Positions 17,821-25,828 of a stretch of DNA of 64,000 bases are shown piece by piece. Position 1 is the stretch's first letter; each line of letters opens with the position of its first letter. The translations under genes and the position numbers were made by a program. The notes under the pieces were generated by a model, which saw only the letters and a program-made list of their open reading frames with translations, did no database searches and was not told the DNA's origin. Source of the DNA: Palaeococcus ferrophilus DSM 13482 (GTDB taxonomy: Archaea > Methanobacteriota_B > Thermococci > Thermococcales > Thermococcaceae); NCBI RefSeq assembly GCF_000966265.1, contig NZ_LANF01000018.1, positions 99,759-163,758 of the forward strand, in the 5' to 3' direction.

Positions 17821-18196
17821 ACAGGTTTTCTGGCTCTCTGTTTTGGTTCTCCTCCTCATTCTGGGGGCGTATCCCCATATTAAGCGCCCTGATGAAAGGT
17901 TGGGGGAGCACAGCTTTATCCACACCATGAATGGGCTTTGTAGTCAGTACTTCCCCAACGTAACGTGCGGCGTAATCGCAGGCTGTCTCGAATACAAAAA
18001 CGGGGCTTCCATTGCCTTCCTGAGGGTCAACTACACGCTCGTGCAGGTGTGGAATGGCTACGAACCCAGGGGCGGCTCTGTTTACATGGTAACCCTGGAC
18101 AGGGAAACTCTGAGGGTTCTCTCTATAGAGCCCTCAAACTGGAGTGAGATGAGAGAAACGCTTTCCATGTGCTCCCCTAAGGGAGAGGAGAAATAA
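17810..18196 (+). CDS. Hypothetical membrane-anchored protein
   Basis: A 128-residue protein with one N-terminal hydrophobic segment (VFWLSVLVLLLILGAYP) that could be a signal anchor, then a soluble domain with four cysteines (LCSQYFPNVTCGVIAGC and CSPKGEEK) that might form disulfides outside the cell. I recognise no domain. It starts inside the end of the MFS gene at ATG 17810, so it is the last gene of that operon. It is convergent with the acyl-CoA synthetase genes. Confidence 0.6.
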   Translation: MRGKQVFWLSVLVLLLILGAYPHIKRPDERLGEHSFIHTMNGLCSQYFPNVTCGVIAGCLEYKNGASIAFLRVNYTLVQVWNGYEPRGGSVYMVTLDRETLRVLSIEPSNWSEMRETLSMCSPKGEEK

Positions 18197-18205
18197 AAAG
18201 GGAAA

Positions 18206-18913
18206 TCACTTCAGGATAATCCTTGCGTCAACTATGACCGCTCCCTCGCCCTCGTTGTAGACGAAGACCGGGTTGAGGTCCATCTCCTTGATGTAGTCCC
18301 TGAGGTCGTCCACCAGCCGGGAGACCTTGAGCATGAGGTCAACGATTGCCTTCATGTCGGCCGGCTTCTCACCGCGCGCTCCCGCCAGAATCGGGTAGCT
18401 CTTTATGCTCTTTATCATTGCCCAGGCGTCCTTCTCCTCTATTGGAATAATGCGGAAGGTGACATCCTTGAGAACCTCGACGAATATTCCACCGAGACCG
18501 AACATGAGTGCGTGGCCGAACTGCGGGTCTTCCGTGACACCTATGATGACCTCCCTGCCGACCTTGAGCATCGGGGCTATGAGGACGCCGAGTATCTCAG
18601 CGTTGGGGCGGTATTTGCGCGCGTTCTCGTGGATGACCTCCCACTTCTCCTTAAGTTCTTCAGGGGTTTTTATGTTGAGGAGGACCACTTTCGCGTCGCT
18701 CTTGTGGAGTATCTGCGGGGACATGAGCTTCATCGCAACGGGGTAGCCGAGCTCCTCAGCATAGCGGAGTGCCTCGTCAAGGGTCTTTGCAAGCTTCTCC
18801 TCCGGCACGGGAAGGCCGTAAGCCTTCAGCACCTGCTTGGCCTCGTATTCAACGAGGGAGTTCCTTCCTGAGACCTTAACGGCCTCTATAACCTTCAGAG
18901 CTTCTTCCTTCAT
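18206..18913 (-). CDS. acdB: ADP-forming acyl-CoA synthetase, beta subunit
   Basis: An ATP-grasp subunit of 235 residues that passes phosphate between ADP and the alpha-subunit phosphohistidine. Motifs include YEAKQVLKAYGLPVPEE, GYPVAMKLMSPQILHKSDA, FGLGGIFVEVLKDV and the C-terminal EMDLNPVFVYN. With the alpha subunit it converts acyl-CoA, ADP and Pi to acid, CoA and ATP, the energy-yielding step of sugar and peptide fermentation in Thermococcales. GGTGAT lies four bases before ATG 18913. It follows the alpha gene by 18 bp. The isoenzyme (acetate, aryl or other acids) cannot be told from motifs. Confidence 0.9.
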   Translation of the reverse strand: MKEEALKVIEAVKVSGRNSLVEYEAKQVLKAYGLPVPEEKLAKTLDEALRYAEELGYPVAMKLMSPQILHKSDAKVVLLNIKTPEELKEKWEVIHENARKYRPNAEILGVLIAPMLKVGREVIIGVTEDPQFGHALMFGLGGIFVEVLKDVTFRIIPIEEKDAWAMIKSIKSYPILAGARGEKPADMKAIVDLMLKVSRLVDDLRDYIKEMDLNPVFVYNEGEGAVIVDARIILK

Positions 18914-18931
18914 ACCCATCACCCCACGGTA

Positions 18932-20350
18932 TCAGCCCTTAACCCTTTCAAGATACTTGGCGTAGTGAACAAGGCCAGCGATGGCCCTAACTCCCCTCTC
19001 GGGGGTTGGATAAACGGGAACGCCCTTCTCCTCGAGTATCTTTGCGTAGTGCTCCGTCTTCTTACCACCCATCGCGACAGCAACTATCGGCTTGTCGCTC
19101 TTCTCCTTGTACTCGGCGAGGATGTCAATAATCTCCATCTCGTCGAGGAGGGGCACCTGGAAGAGGACTATAACCACTATCGCATCAACGTTGGGGTCGT
19201 TCACAAAGGCCTCTATGGCGTACTTGTATCTCTGGGCGTCGGTGTCTCCGACGACATCCGTTGGGTTGCCCGCTACCGCGTGCGGCGGAAACTTCTCCTT
19301 GAGGTACCTGAGGCTCTCCTCGCTGAGGTCGGCCATCCTGAGGCCGAACTTTGCCACGGCGTCGCTCGCCATGACTCCAGCGCCACCGCCGTCCGTGATG
19401 ATGCCAACGCGGTCGCCCTTGGGGAGCTTGCACTTGGCAAAGGCCTTTGCGACATCAAACATGTGCTCGAAGTCCTCCGCCCTTAAAACACCCGTCTGCT
19501 TGAAGACGGCATCGTAAATCGTGTCCGCTCCCGCGAGCGAGCCGGTGTGTGATGATGCCGCCTTGGCCCCGTACTCCGTCCTTCCGCTCTTGAGGGCTAT
19601 GACGGGCTTGACCTGGCTTATCCTCTTCGCGCTCTCAATGAACTTCCTTCCGTCCTTGACGCCCTCGATGTAGAAGGTAACGACCTTTGTAGCATCATCG
19701 TGGATGAAGTAGTCCATCAAATCGGCGTCGTCAACGTCGAGCTTGTTGCCGTAGCTCACCATCTTGCTTATGCCTATTCCCGCCATCGCGGCCCAGTCGA
19801 GCATGGCAGCGGCGAAGGCACCGCTCTGGCTGACGAAGGCTATCTCGCCGCTCTTGGGCCTGTCCATCTTGCTCTCGGGGAGAAACACGGTGTCAACGCC
19901 GGTGTCTGGAACGTAAACGCCGACACAGTTGGGACCAATAACCCTTATGCCGTTCTCCCTCGCTATCTCGAGTATCTCCTGCTCCATCCTTTTGCCTTCC
20001 TCACCGAGCTCACCGAAGCCGCCCGTGATGATAACGACGCTCTTTATCCCCTTTTTGGCAATGTCCTTCATCGTGGCCGGCACGAACTTTGCCGGAATCG
20101 AGATAACCGCTAAGTCGGTATCCTCGGGGAGCTCCTCAACGCTCTTGTAGACCTTGTAGCCTTCTATCTCGTCGAGCTTGGGGTTGACCGGATAAATGTT
20201 GCCCTTGAAAATCCCGCGCTCTTTGTTCATTTTGAAGTTCTCGAAGATAACGTTTCCAACCTTACCCTTCTTGTCCGTGGCGCCTATGATGGCGACCGCC
20301 TTGGGCTCAAAAAAGGGCTTGAGTTCCTCAACTATTTTCGGCTTCTCCAT
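18932..20350 (-). CDS. acdA: ADP-forming acyl-CoA synthetase, alpha subunit
   Basis: A 472-residue subunit with a CoA-binding Rossmann domain (FFEPKAVAIIGATDKKGKVG), a ligase-CoA domain (GEIAFVSQSGAFAAAMLDWA) and the phosphorylated His in SSHTGSLAGAD. It binds acyl-CoA and forms the acyl-phosphate. GGTGAT lies four bases before ATG 20350. In Thermococcales many alpha and beta genes are unlinked; here they are adjacent, which suggests this pair works together. A TATA-like CTTTTATA lies near 20440 on the minus strand. Confidence 0.92.
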   Translation of the reverse strand: MEKPKIVEELKPFFEPKAVAIIGATDKKGKVGNVIFENFKMNKERGIFKGNIYPVNPKLDEIEGYKVYKSVEELPEDTDLAVISIPAKFVPATMKDIAKKGIKSVVIITGGFGELGEEGKRMEQEILEIARENGIRVIGPNCVGVYVPDTGVDTVFLPESKMDRPKSGEIAFVSQSGAFAAAMLDWAAMAGIGISKMVSYGNKLDVDDADLMDYFIHDDATKVVTFYIEGVKDGRKFIESAKRISQVKPVIALKSGRTEYGAKAASSHTGSLAGADTIYDAVFKQTGVLRAEDFEHMFDVAKAFAKCKLPKGDRVGIITDGGGAGVMASDAVAKFGLRMADLSEESLRYLKEKFPPHAVAGNPTDVVGDTDAQRYKYAIEAFVNDPNVDAIVVIVLFQVPLLDEMEIIDILAEYKEKSDKPIVAVAMGGKKTEHYAKILEEKGVPVYPTPERGVRAIAGLVHYAKYLERVKG

Positions 20351-20396
20351 CTCTATCACCTTTTGTTAAGAACTTTGAGTGAATTTTTTTCGAAAG

Positions 20397-20524
20397 TGGG
20401 ATATTCCATTTGGAAATTCTCTGTTTGCACCTATAAAAGTTTTATGCACGTAAAATATGGCCTCTCATGTCTTAAAAAGCCCATCAGTGAACCATAATTC
20501 CCCCAATGGGGCAAGCTTTATATC
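20397..20524. promoter_or_regulatory. Divergent acdA / fumarase promoter region
   Basis: Plus strand: CTTTATATC (about 20516-20524) sits 27 bp before the fumarase ATG at 20547, so that transcript may be nearly leaderless. Minus strand: CTTTTATA near 20440 serves acdA, and the short inverted repeat TTCCA-TT-TGGAA (20405-20416) lies where its transcript should begin. No known regulator site is recognised. Confidence 0.5.
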
Positions 20525-20546
20525 AAATTGGAGGTAATGGGAAAGC

Positions 20547-21398
20547 ATGGAGGAGAAAGTAATTGAAGCCATAAAACTCGCTGTCTCCCGCATTCCCGCG
20601 GACACCGTTGGGGCCCTGCGGGAGGCATACGAGCGTGAGGAGGACAGGATAGCAAGGTTCAACCTCGGAAACATCCTGAAGGCCATAGAGATTGGAAGAA
20701 ACCGCTCTATACCCGTGTGCCAGGACACCGGAACGATAACCTTCTTCGTTGAGGCAGGTCTTGAGAGCCCCTACCTCCGCGAAGTGCGGGGGTGGCTCGT
20801 GAACGCTGTAAAACGCGCCACTCTGGAAGTTCCCCTCCGCCCGAACGCAATAGACGTCGTAACCCACAGAAACTCCGGTGACAACACAGGAAAGAACGTC
20901 CCCATCATCCACTGGGAGCTCGCGGGGGGAGACTCCATAAAAATCGCCGTTCTTCCGAAAGGAGGAGGGAGTGAGAACTGCTCCGCCCTGGCCATGCTGA
21001 CTCCTGCTGAGGGATGGGAGGGGGTTAAGCGCTTCGTCCTGGAGAGGGTTAGAGAATGCGGCGGAAAGCCCTGCCCGCCCGTTATCCTCGGGGTGGGAAT
21101 TGGAGGGAGTGCTGACCTCTCGCTAAAGCTTGCAAAAAAGGCTCTCCTCCGGCCGGTAGGCGAGAAGAACCCCGAACCAAAAATCGCGGAACTTGAGGAG
21201 GAGATTCTGAGGGAGGTGAACGCCCTCGGAATAGGCCCAATGGGCATGGGTGGGAACACAACCGCGCTCGACGTTAAAATCGAGGTCGCCCACCGGCATC
21301 CTGCGAGCTTCCCCGTCGGGCTAATCGTACAGTGCTGGGCCAACAGGAGGGCCTTTATGGAGATAAGCGCGGATGGGACGGTGAGAATATGGCAGTAA
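20547..21398 (+). CDS. fumA: Class I fumarate hydratase, alpha (N-terminal) subunit
   Basis: A 283-residue subunit of the oxygen-sensitive [4Fe-4S] fumarase that interconverts fumarate and malate. Cluster-binding cysteines are seen in IPVCQDTGT, GGGSENCSALAML and GKPCPPVILGVGIGG. The two-subunit arrangement is standard in archaea. It is followed with a 10-bp overlap by the beta subunit gene. Tartrate dehydratase is the usual alternative for this fold, but an archaeal metabolic context favours fumarase. Confidence 0.92.
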   Translation: MEEKVIEAIKLAVSRIPADTVGALREAYEREEDRIARFNLGNILKAIEIGRNRSIPVCQDTGTITFFVEAGLESPYLREVRGWLVNAVKRATLEVPLRPNAIDVVTHRNSGDNTGKNVPIIHWELAGGDSIKIAVLPKGGGSENCSALAMLTPAEGWEGVKRFVLERVRECGGKPCPPVILGVGIGGSADLSLKLAKKALLRPVGEKNPEPKIAELEEEILREVNALGIGPMGMGGNTTALDVKIEVAHRHPASFPVGLIVQCWANRRAFMEISADGTVRIWQ

Positions 21399-21913
21399 GG
21401 CTCCACACACCGCTTCAACGGGAGGACGTGGTGAGACTCAGGGCGGGAGACGTTGTGTACCTCTCGGGGAGAATTCTGACGGCGCGAGATGCCACCCACA
21501 GGAAGATACTCTCGCTCGCGGAACTTGGAGAACTCCCGTTTGATCTAGAAGGAGCTGTTTTATACCACTGCGGTCCGGTGGTGCGGAAAACCTCCGAGGG
21601 CTACGAGATAGTCTCCGCGGGCCCCACCACAAGTTCAAGGATGAACGCCTACCTCGAGGGAATCCTGTCGCTCGGTGTCAGGGGTGTAATAGGAAAGGGC
21701 GGGATGAACGCTGAGCCCTTCAAAGACCGCGCTGTCTACTTTGCATTTACAGGCGGCGCGGGTTCCCTCGCGGCCGAAAGCATAAAGCGCGTCGTTGACG
21801 TTCTCTGGTTGGAGGAGCTCGGTGTCCCCGAGGCCCTGTGGGTTCTCGAGGTGGAGGAGTTCCCGCTCCTCGTGGCGGTGGATGCCGAGGGGAACTCGCT
21901 GTACAAAGGGTAA
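21389..21913 (+). CDS. fumB: Class I fumarate hydratase, beta (C-terminal) subunit
   Basis: A 174-residue swivelling-domain subunit that completes the fumarase active site. It shows LRAGDVVYLSGRILTARDATH, then YHCGPVV, TTSSRMNAY and VIGKGGMN, the normal order in this family. GGTGA precedes ATG 21389 with four bases spacing, overlapping the alpha gene. An earlier in-frame ATG at 21332 lies well inside the alpha gene without a ribosome site. Confidence 0.92.
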   Translation: MAVRLHTPLQREDVVRLRAGDVVYLSGRILTARDATHRKILSLAELGELPFDLEGAVLYHCGPVVRKTSEGYEIVSAGPTTSSRMNAYLEGILSLGVRGVIGKGGMNAEPFKDRAVYFAFTGGAGSLAAESIKRVVDVLWLEELGVPEALWVLEVEEFPLLVAVDAEGNSLYKG

Positions 21914-21952
21914 AAATTTAAACCTCCACGAGGACTCCCGTTGGTGGTGCTC

Positions 21953-22537
21953 ATGATAACGTATGAACCCATAATGCTGGCCATGCCCCTTGCGCGCCGG
22001 ATAACGGAGTTCATCGCGAGGGAGAGGAGACTTCCGGAGGGAGACGAGCTCAGGGTGTTTTTGAAGGAGTTTGGCCTCGAGGAATCGTGCCTTGACAGGG
22101 GAATGGCCGTTTACAGGAACCCCTTTGTGCTGGCGATAATCCTGCCCGGAACGGAGCACGCGGTGGTTGACGTCATCTCCTCCAGCGGCGAGCTCAGCGA
22201 TGCCCTCGAGGTAATAGCCTATCACGACAAGGAGGTCAACGCCTACTATGTGGAAATCGTTCCCGCCAGCGAAGTGACGTTTGAGGGCAACGTTGGGCTT
22301 GAGCCCGCGATAATTGACGCGGAGAGCTTTGAGATGGAAAGCTACCCCGTCTTCGGCCACTTTGAGGAGAGGGATGACGGCATATACCTGATACTGGATG
22401 AGGAGGCCTACTCCAACTGGAAAGCTAGTGAAAAGCTCCATACATGCCCGATATGCGGCGCTGAAGGGGTAGCTTGGAAGGGGGAGAAAGCTTTCTGCCC
22501 CTCCTGCGGCTTCGGGTTTGAGGTGGTGAGGAAATGA
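21953..22537 (+). CDS. Hypothetical protein with C-terminal zinc ribbon
   Basis: A 194-residue soluble protein. Residues 1-150 show no family I recognise. Residues about 160-190 hold two CPxCG knuckles (CPICGAEG and CPSCGFGF), a zinc ribbon of the kind used for nucleic-acid or protein contact. GGTGG precedes ATG 21953. The last codons overlap the aldolase gene (ATGA), so the two are translationally coupled, but no functional link is evident. Confidence 0.6.
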   Translation: MITYEPIMLAMPLARRITEFIARERRLPEGDELRVFLKEFGLEESCLDRGMAVYRNPFVLAIILPGTEHAVVDVISSSGELSDALEVIAYHDKEVNAYYVEIVPASEVTFEGNVGLEPAIIDAESFEMESYPVFGHFEERDDGIYLILDEEAYSNWKASEKLHTCPICGAEGVAWKGEKAFCPSCGFGFEVVRK

Positions 22538-23088
22538 ACTCCCCAGTATTCCAGCTTGTGAAGTATTCCCGCCTCGCCCACGAGCGCGGATTAACGGCCG
22601 CCTTCGGGGGAAACCTCAGCGTGCTCTTCAATGGGAAGATATTCGTGAAGGCCACCGGCGCAGTCATGGACGACATGAGCGGGGCCCAGGTGGCTGTGAT
22701 GACACTCGATGGAAAGCAGGTGGGCGGTGTGAGGCCGTCATCGGAGTGGCGCCTCCACCTTGCTATCTACAGGGCGAGGGAGGATGTGAGGGCCATAGCC
22801 CACCTTCACCCCTCGTACTCCATAGCGGTTTCAAACATTGGGGAACGGCTCCCCATAATAACCCCAGAGGCGGAGCTCTACCTCAGGAGAATCCCCGTGG
22901 TTCCTTTCCGGCCCGCGGGAAGTGAGGAGCTGGCCGAGGAGATTGCCAAAGTCATGGAGGAGTACGATGCGGCGATAATGGAGAACCACGGGATTGTTAC
23001 AGTCGGAAGAACCCTCCGCGAGGCCTTCTACAAGGCGGAGCTCGTGGAGGAGAGCGCGAAGCTCTGGTATTTAAGAGAAAAGCATTGA
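22534..23088 (+). CDS. Class II aldolase/adducin family protein (fuculose-phosphate aldolase-like)
   Basis: A zinc-dependent aldolase of 184 residues. It has GLTAAFGGNLSV at the phosphate site, the metal ligands in AHLHPSY and the C-terminal ENHGIVTVGRTLREAF with the third His. By family the substrate is L-fuculose-1-phosphate or a similar ketose phosphate; archaeal members are often promiscuous and may make dihydroxyacetone phosphate adducts. GGTGA precedes the ATG, which overlaps the upstream stop. Confidence 0.85.
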   Translation: MNSPVFQLVKYSRLAHERGLTAAFGGNLSVLFNGKIFVKATGAVMDDMSGAQVAVMTLDGKQVGGVRPSSEWRLHLAIYRAREDVRAIAHLHPSYSIAVSNIGERLPIITPEAELYLRRIPVVPFRPAGSEELAEEIAKVMEEYDAAIMENHGIVTVGRTLREAFYKAELVEESAKLWYLREKH

Positions 23089-23097
23089 AAAAACAAA

Positions 23098-23349
23098 TCA
23101 CTCAACCTGCTCGAGGGCCCCGAGAACTTCCCAGATGATTGTTCTCGTGTGAAGGGGCATGTTGGGGTCCTCGCTTATCTCCTCGAGGATGGCTATCGCG
23201 TCGGCGGCCCTGACCTTGGGCTCGACGCTCTCGTCGAGGAGGCGCTCTATGGCCTGTTCGGCGGCCCTTCTTATGTTCCTGGGAACGACGGTGTCCTGGA
23301 CAACCTGTTCCTTGAGAACCTGCACAATCTGCCCTATCAGCTCGCTCAT
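23098..23349 (-). CDS. UPF0147 family protein
   Basis: An 83-residue, mainly helical acidic protein found across archaea: VVPRNIRRAAEQAIERLLDE, then VRAADAIAILEEISEDPNMP and HTRTIIWEVLGALE. Its function is not established. It is a single-gene unit whose transcript start is covered by a palindrome similar to the Phr-like sites before hsp20 and CDC48 in this window, which suggests heat-shock or stress control. It is convergent with the aldolase gene. Confidence 0.9.
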   Translation of the reverse strand: MSELIGQIVQVLKEQVVQDTVVPRNIRRAAEQAIERLLDESVEPKVRAADAIAILEEISEDPNMPLHTRTIIWEVLGALEQVE

Positions 23350-23362
23350 TCTATCACCCCCT

Positions 23363-23402
23363 TTTAGTAAGAATTAGTTACTAAAGTGTTCCCACTTTAA
23401 AT
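23363..23402 (-). promoter_or_regulatory. UPF0147 promoter with perfect TTTAGTAA/TTACTAAA palindrome
   Basis: On the minus strand the TATA-like ATTTAAAG (23395-23402) is followed by the perfect inverted repeat TTTAGTAA-N7-TTACTAAA (23363-23385), centred about where transcription should start. GTTACTAAA is also present in the hsp20 site and TTTAGTTAC in the CDC48 site, so one repressor may bind all three. Confidence 0.6.
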
Positions 23403-23445
23403 TGAACCCTGGTAGCTAAAAAGGTTTCGGTGAAAAGGAAAAGGT

Positions 23446-24594
23446 TCAGAGCCATCTTGGCTCCAGTCCAGCCCACATCCTCATCTTCTCGTAGGCTATG
23501 ATCCTCGGTATGTTCGGCATGTCCTTTGGTCCCGGGTTCTTCATATAGAAGGCGTTGACCTCGTAGATTGGACCGAACTGACCTTTTTCAATAGCGATCT
23601 TTCCGAGTCTGGCAAGGTCAACGAGGAGACCGGCTAAAGCAGGGCTGTCGTTTATCCTCCCGTTTATGATCAGCTCGTCAATCGCTCCGTTGAAGCTTAC
23701 GTATTCGATGTGCATGGCTATGAACTTCCTGTCGCCGAGGGGCTCGAGGAAGCCCGTGGGCTTGATGTAGTGTGGGGCATCGTAACCGAGGAGATCCATA
23801 ACGATGGAGCTCTTGGTGAACTCCTTGCTCTTGTTCCTCTCCTTATCGGTTAGAGCCAGAAAGTCGTTGTTTCCTCCGATGTTGAACTGGGCAACGTCCT
23901 TGACGTAGCGGTTCCTCTGGGCGAGGTGGGCGAGAACGTCGGCGGTGAGCGGCGTGGCGCCCGTCGCTCCGTCGTCACCGAAAACCGCTAGCCTGCTCTC
24001 CTTCGCGAGCTCGGCAAACACGGGGTCGTTGGCTATGAGGGTGGGTATGGCGTTCACGAAGGCCGCCCCGCCGACCTCCTTCGCGTATTTGGCCGCTGCA
24101 TAAACGTAAACCTGGGTTGCCGTGAAGCGCTCCTTCCTGTTCTCGTCGAGGGCCCTCTCAAGCTCCTCCCTGCTCTCGAAGGGGACGAAGGCCTCCGTGG
24201 TGCAGACGTTTATGAACACATCGGGCTTGAGCTCCTTCCACTCTTCCACGAGGTGGTCTATAGCTTCCCTGAGCGTCATTTTGTCCTCAAGTCCCTCCGC
24301 CTTGAGGGGCAGGTTCCTGAGGCTCCCGAGGTGGATGCCCTTTCTCACGACGATGCCTTTGAGGCTCTCGGGCGCGTTATCATCGTAGAGCTTAACGACC
24401 TCGTAGAGGCTCTTCCCTATCTTGTTGGAATCAACATCGTATGAACCGACGATTTCAACGTCCTCAACCTTTATGGGGAGCTCGTTGGCGAGGGGAACTC
24501 CGTAGTAGCCGAGCTCACCTTTTTTTATCTTCTCAAGGCCGCTCGCAAAGATGCTGGCGACGTAGCCCTGTCCGAGTATGACAACCTTCACCAT
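23446..24594 (-). CDS. ips: myo-Inositol-1-phosphate synthase
   Basis: A 382-residue NAD-dependent isomerase that turns glucose-6-phosphate into inositol-1-phosphate, used for archaeal inositol lipids and for the thermoprotectant di-myo-inositol phosphate. It has the Rossmann VVILGQGYVAS, the FNIGGNNDFLAL segment, and the active-site KSSIVMDLLGYDAPH and FLEPLGDRKFIAMHIEYVSF. GGTGAT lies four bases before ATG 24594. It is transcribed alone; its promoter carries a glycolytic-motif-like site upstream and an inverted repeat just after the transcript start. Confidence 0.93.
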   Translation of the reverse strand: MVKVVILGQGYVASIFASGLEKIKKGELGYYGVPLANELPIKVEDVEIVGSYDVDSNKIGKSLYEVVKLYDDNAPESLKGIVVRKGIHLGSLRNLPLKAEGLEDKMTLREAIDHLVEEWKELKPDVFINVCTTEAFVPFESREELERALDENRKERFTATQVYVYAAAKYAKEVGGAAFVNAIPTLIANDPVFAELAKESRLAVFGDDGATGATPLTADVLAHLAQRNRYVKDVAQFNIGGNNDFLALTDKERNKSKEFTKSSIVMDLLGYDAPHYIKPTGFLEPLGDRKFIAMHIEYVSFNGAIDELIINGRINDSPALAGLLVDLARLGKIAIEKGQFGPIYEVNAFYMKNPGPKDMPNIPRIIAYEKMRMWAGLEPRWL

Positions 24595-24640
24595 ATTCAT
24601 CACCTGTCTTCAACTATTTTACATTTATTAAATAGTTTTC

Positions 24641-24661
24641 GGTGCAATAATATTTTGCACC
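24641..24661 (-). promoter_or_regulatory. Inverted repeat GGTGCAA-N7-TTGCACC in the ips leader
   Basis: Perfect 7-bp arms with a 7-bp spacer lie directly downstream of the predicted ips transcript start (about 24663). It could be a repressor operator or an RNA hairpin in the 5' leader. I do not recognise the binding protein. Confidence 0.5.
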
Positions 24662-24685
24662 TGATAAGCTTTTTGGTCCGTGAAT

Positions 24686-24708
24686 CATATATAACACTTT
24701 CGGTGATA
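24686..24708 (-). promoter_or_regulatory. ips promoter: TATA box and glycolytic-motif-like site
   Basis: The minus strand reads TATCAC-CGAAA-GTGTTA (24692-24708), one mismatch from the Thermococcales glycolytic motif TATCAC-N5-GTGATA that binds Tgr/TrmBL1. It directly precedes and slightly overlaps the TATA box TATATATG (24686-24693). Motifs upstream of TATA are the arrangement used for activation of gluconeogenic genes. Confidence 0.6.
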
Positions 24709-24712
24709 TACT

Positions 24713-25456
24713 TTATGTCAGGTCGCCGCAGGCGCACCTGTACTCGTGGGCCACATCCAGAATCTCCTCGAAGCCTTCCCCATTCCGAGCCGAGATAAAA
24801 AGGACGCGAACGGGGGCGGAAACCTCCGGAAGGAATGAGCAGAGTCTGTATGCGGTGTATGCTCCCATGGGGGGCTCAAACTTCAGACGGGCCGTTAGGT
24901 AGTTCATATCCTCGAGAAAACGCCGGTAGTGCTCGATGTCCCCCACGGTGTCCAGCTTGTTGAGGACGGGAACTGTGGTGGCCCCGAGGCGCATCTCCAT
25001 CATGAGCGCGAAAAAGCGGACGAAGCAGAAGTCCTGAGGCCTTTTGAGTATCTCGGGCGAGAATAAGTAGAACACGAGGGGTTCGTGGAGGTTTCCCACG
25101 AGCTCAACACCAAATTCGTGGAAGAGGAAGCTCTCCATCTGGCCGGGTGTGTCAACGAGCACGTAGTCCCTCTCTCCTTCGAGCTCTCCTATTTTTCCGG
25201 CAAGCTCCGAAACCCGCGGGCGGAGGCGCTCGTAGCTCTCCACTATCGCACCGTTTGGCCCGTAACCCTCTTTCATAAGGTCCTCCACAGTTATAAACTC
25301 CCTGACATCTATATCGGCCCGGTACGGGAGCCTCTTAACCCCCGTGTCCAGGTTAACGTATCCCACGGTGTAACCTTCTCCTTCGAGGTAGCGCCCGAAA
25401 GCTGCGGTGGTCGTTGTCTTACCACTCCCTGCGGTTCCGGTGAAGAATATCGCCAT
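24713..25456 (-). CDS. GPN-loop GTPase
   Basis: A 247-residue GTPase of the GPN family, which in eukaryotes helps assemble RNA polymerase II and whose archaeal member from Pyrococcus abyssi is a homodimer. It has FFTGTAGSGKTTTTAAFG (P-loop), YGPNGAIVES (the GPN insertion), VDTPGQ and VLNKLDTV. The C-terminus ends in a Cys pair (YRCACGDL). It starts at ATG 25456 and lies upstream of ips in the same direction, separated by the ips promoter. Confidence 0.92.
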   Translation of the reverse strand: MAIFFTGTAGSGKTTTTAAFGRYLEGEGYTVGYVNLDTGVKRLPYRADIDVREFITVEDLMKEGYGPNGAIVESYERLRPRVSELAGKIGELEGERDYVLVDTPGQMESFLFHEFGVELVGNLHEPLVFYLFSPEILKRPQDFCFVRFFALMMEMRLGATTVPVLNKLDTVGDIEHYRRFLEDMNYLTARLKFEPPMGAYTAYRLCSFLPEVSAPVRVLFISARNGEGFEEILDVAHEYRCACGDLT

Positions 25457-25828
25457 GTTCCCCCCACACCACTCTACACAGGGCCGCTTATGAACTTTTC
25501 CGCAGTGGGCCGTGGTTCCAATAGCGCACCCCCTGGAGAAACACGGTGCGTTCCCGGCTCAAAAATGGGGAACCCGTGGTGGGAATGGTAACGTATTGGT
25601 TTACGAGAATACAGCGTTTATCGTGCCCGCTCTTCGGCCCGGGTGCTCCCTTTTCCAGCGGCTTGTGGGATATTTTTGAACATTTTAAGAACCAACCAAA
25701 AGCCTATATACTTTGGGGGCATTATATTAATCATAAATGTGTAACGCGTGAGGGGCCCCTGTCCTTTTTTATTCTGTGGCTGTTCGAATGCCACGGCTGG
25801 GGACTCTTCTTGCGTTGGGGGTGTAGCT
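25457..25828 (+). other. Intergenic region and leader of the giant surface-protein gene
   Basis: This 372-bp gap has no convincing gene. TATA-like CCTATATAC (25702-25710) and TTATATTAA (25723-25731) lie about 100-125 bp before the ATG, implying a long leader. In it are the palindrome AGGGGCCCCT followed by T6 (25751-25770) and a hairpin GTGGC-TGTTCGAAT-GCCAC (25776-25794). The GPN gene promoter should also lie near the left end, but I see no clear TATA box there. Confidence 0.5.

Noticed and set aside
25776..25794. tRNA T-arm-like hairpin with TTCGAAT
   Set aside because: The stem and loop lengths do not fit a T arm, and no acceptor, D or anticodon arm is found around it.
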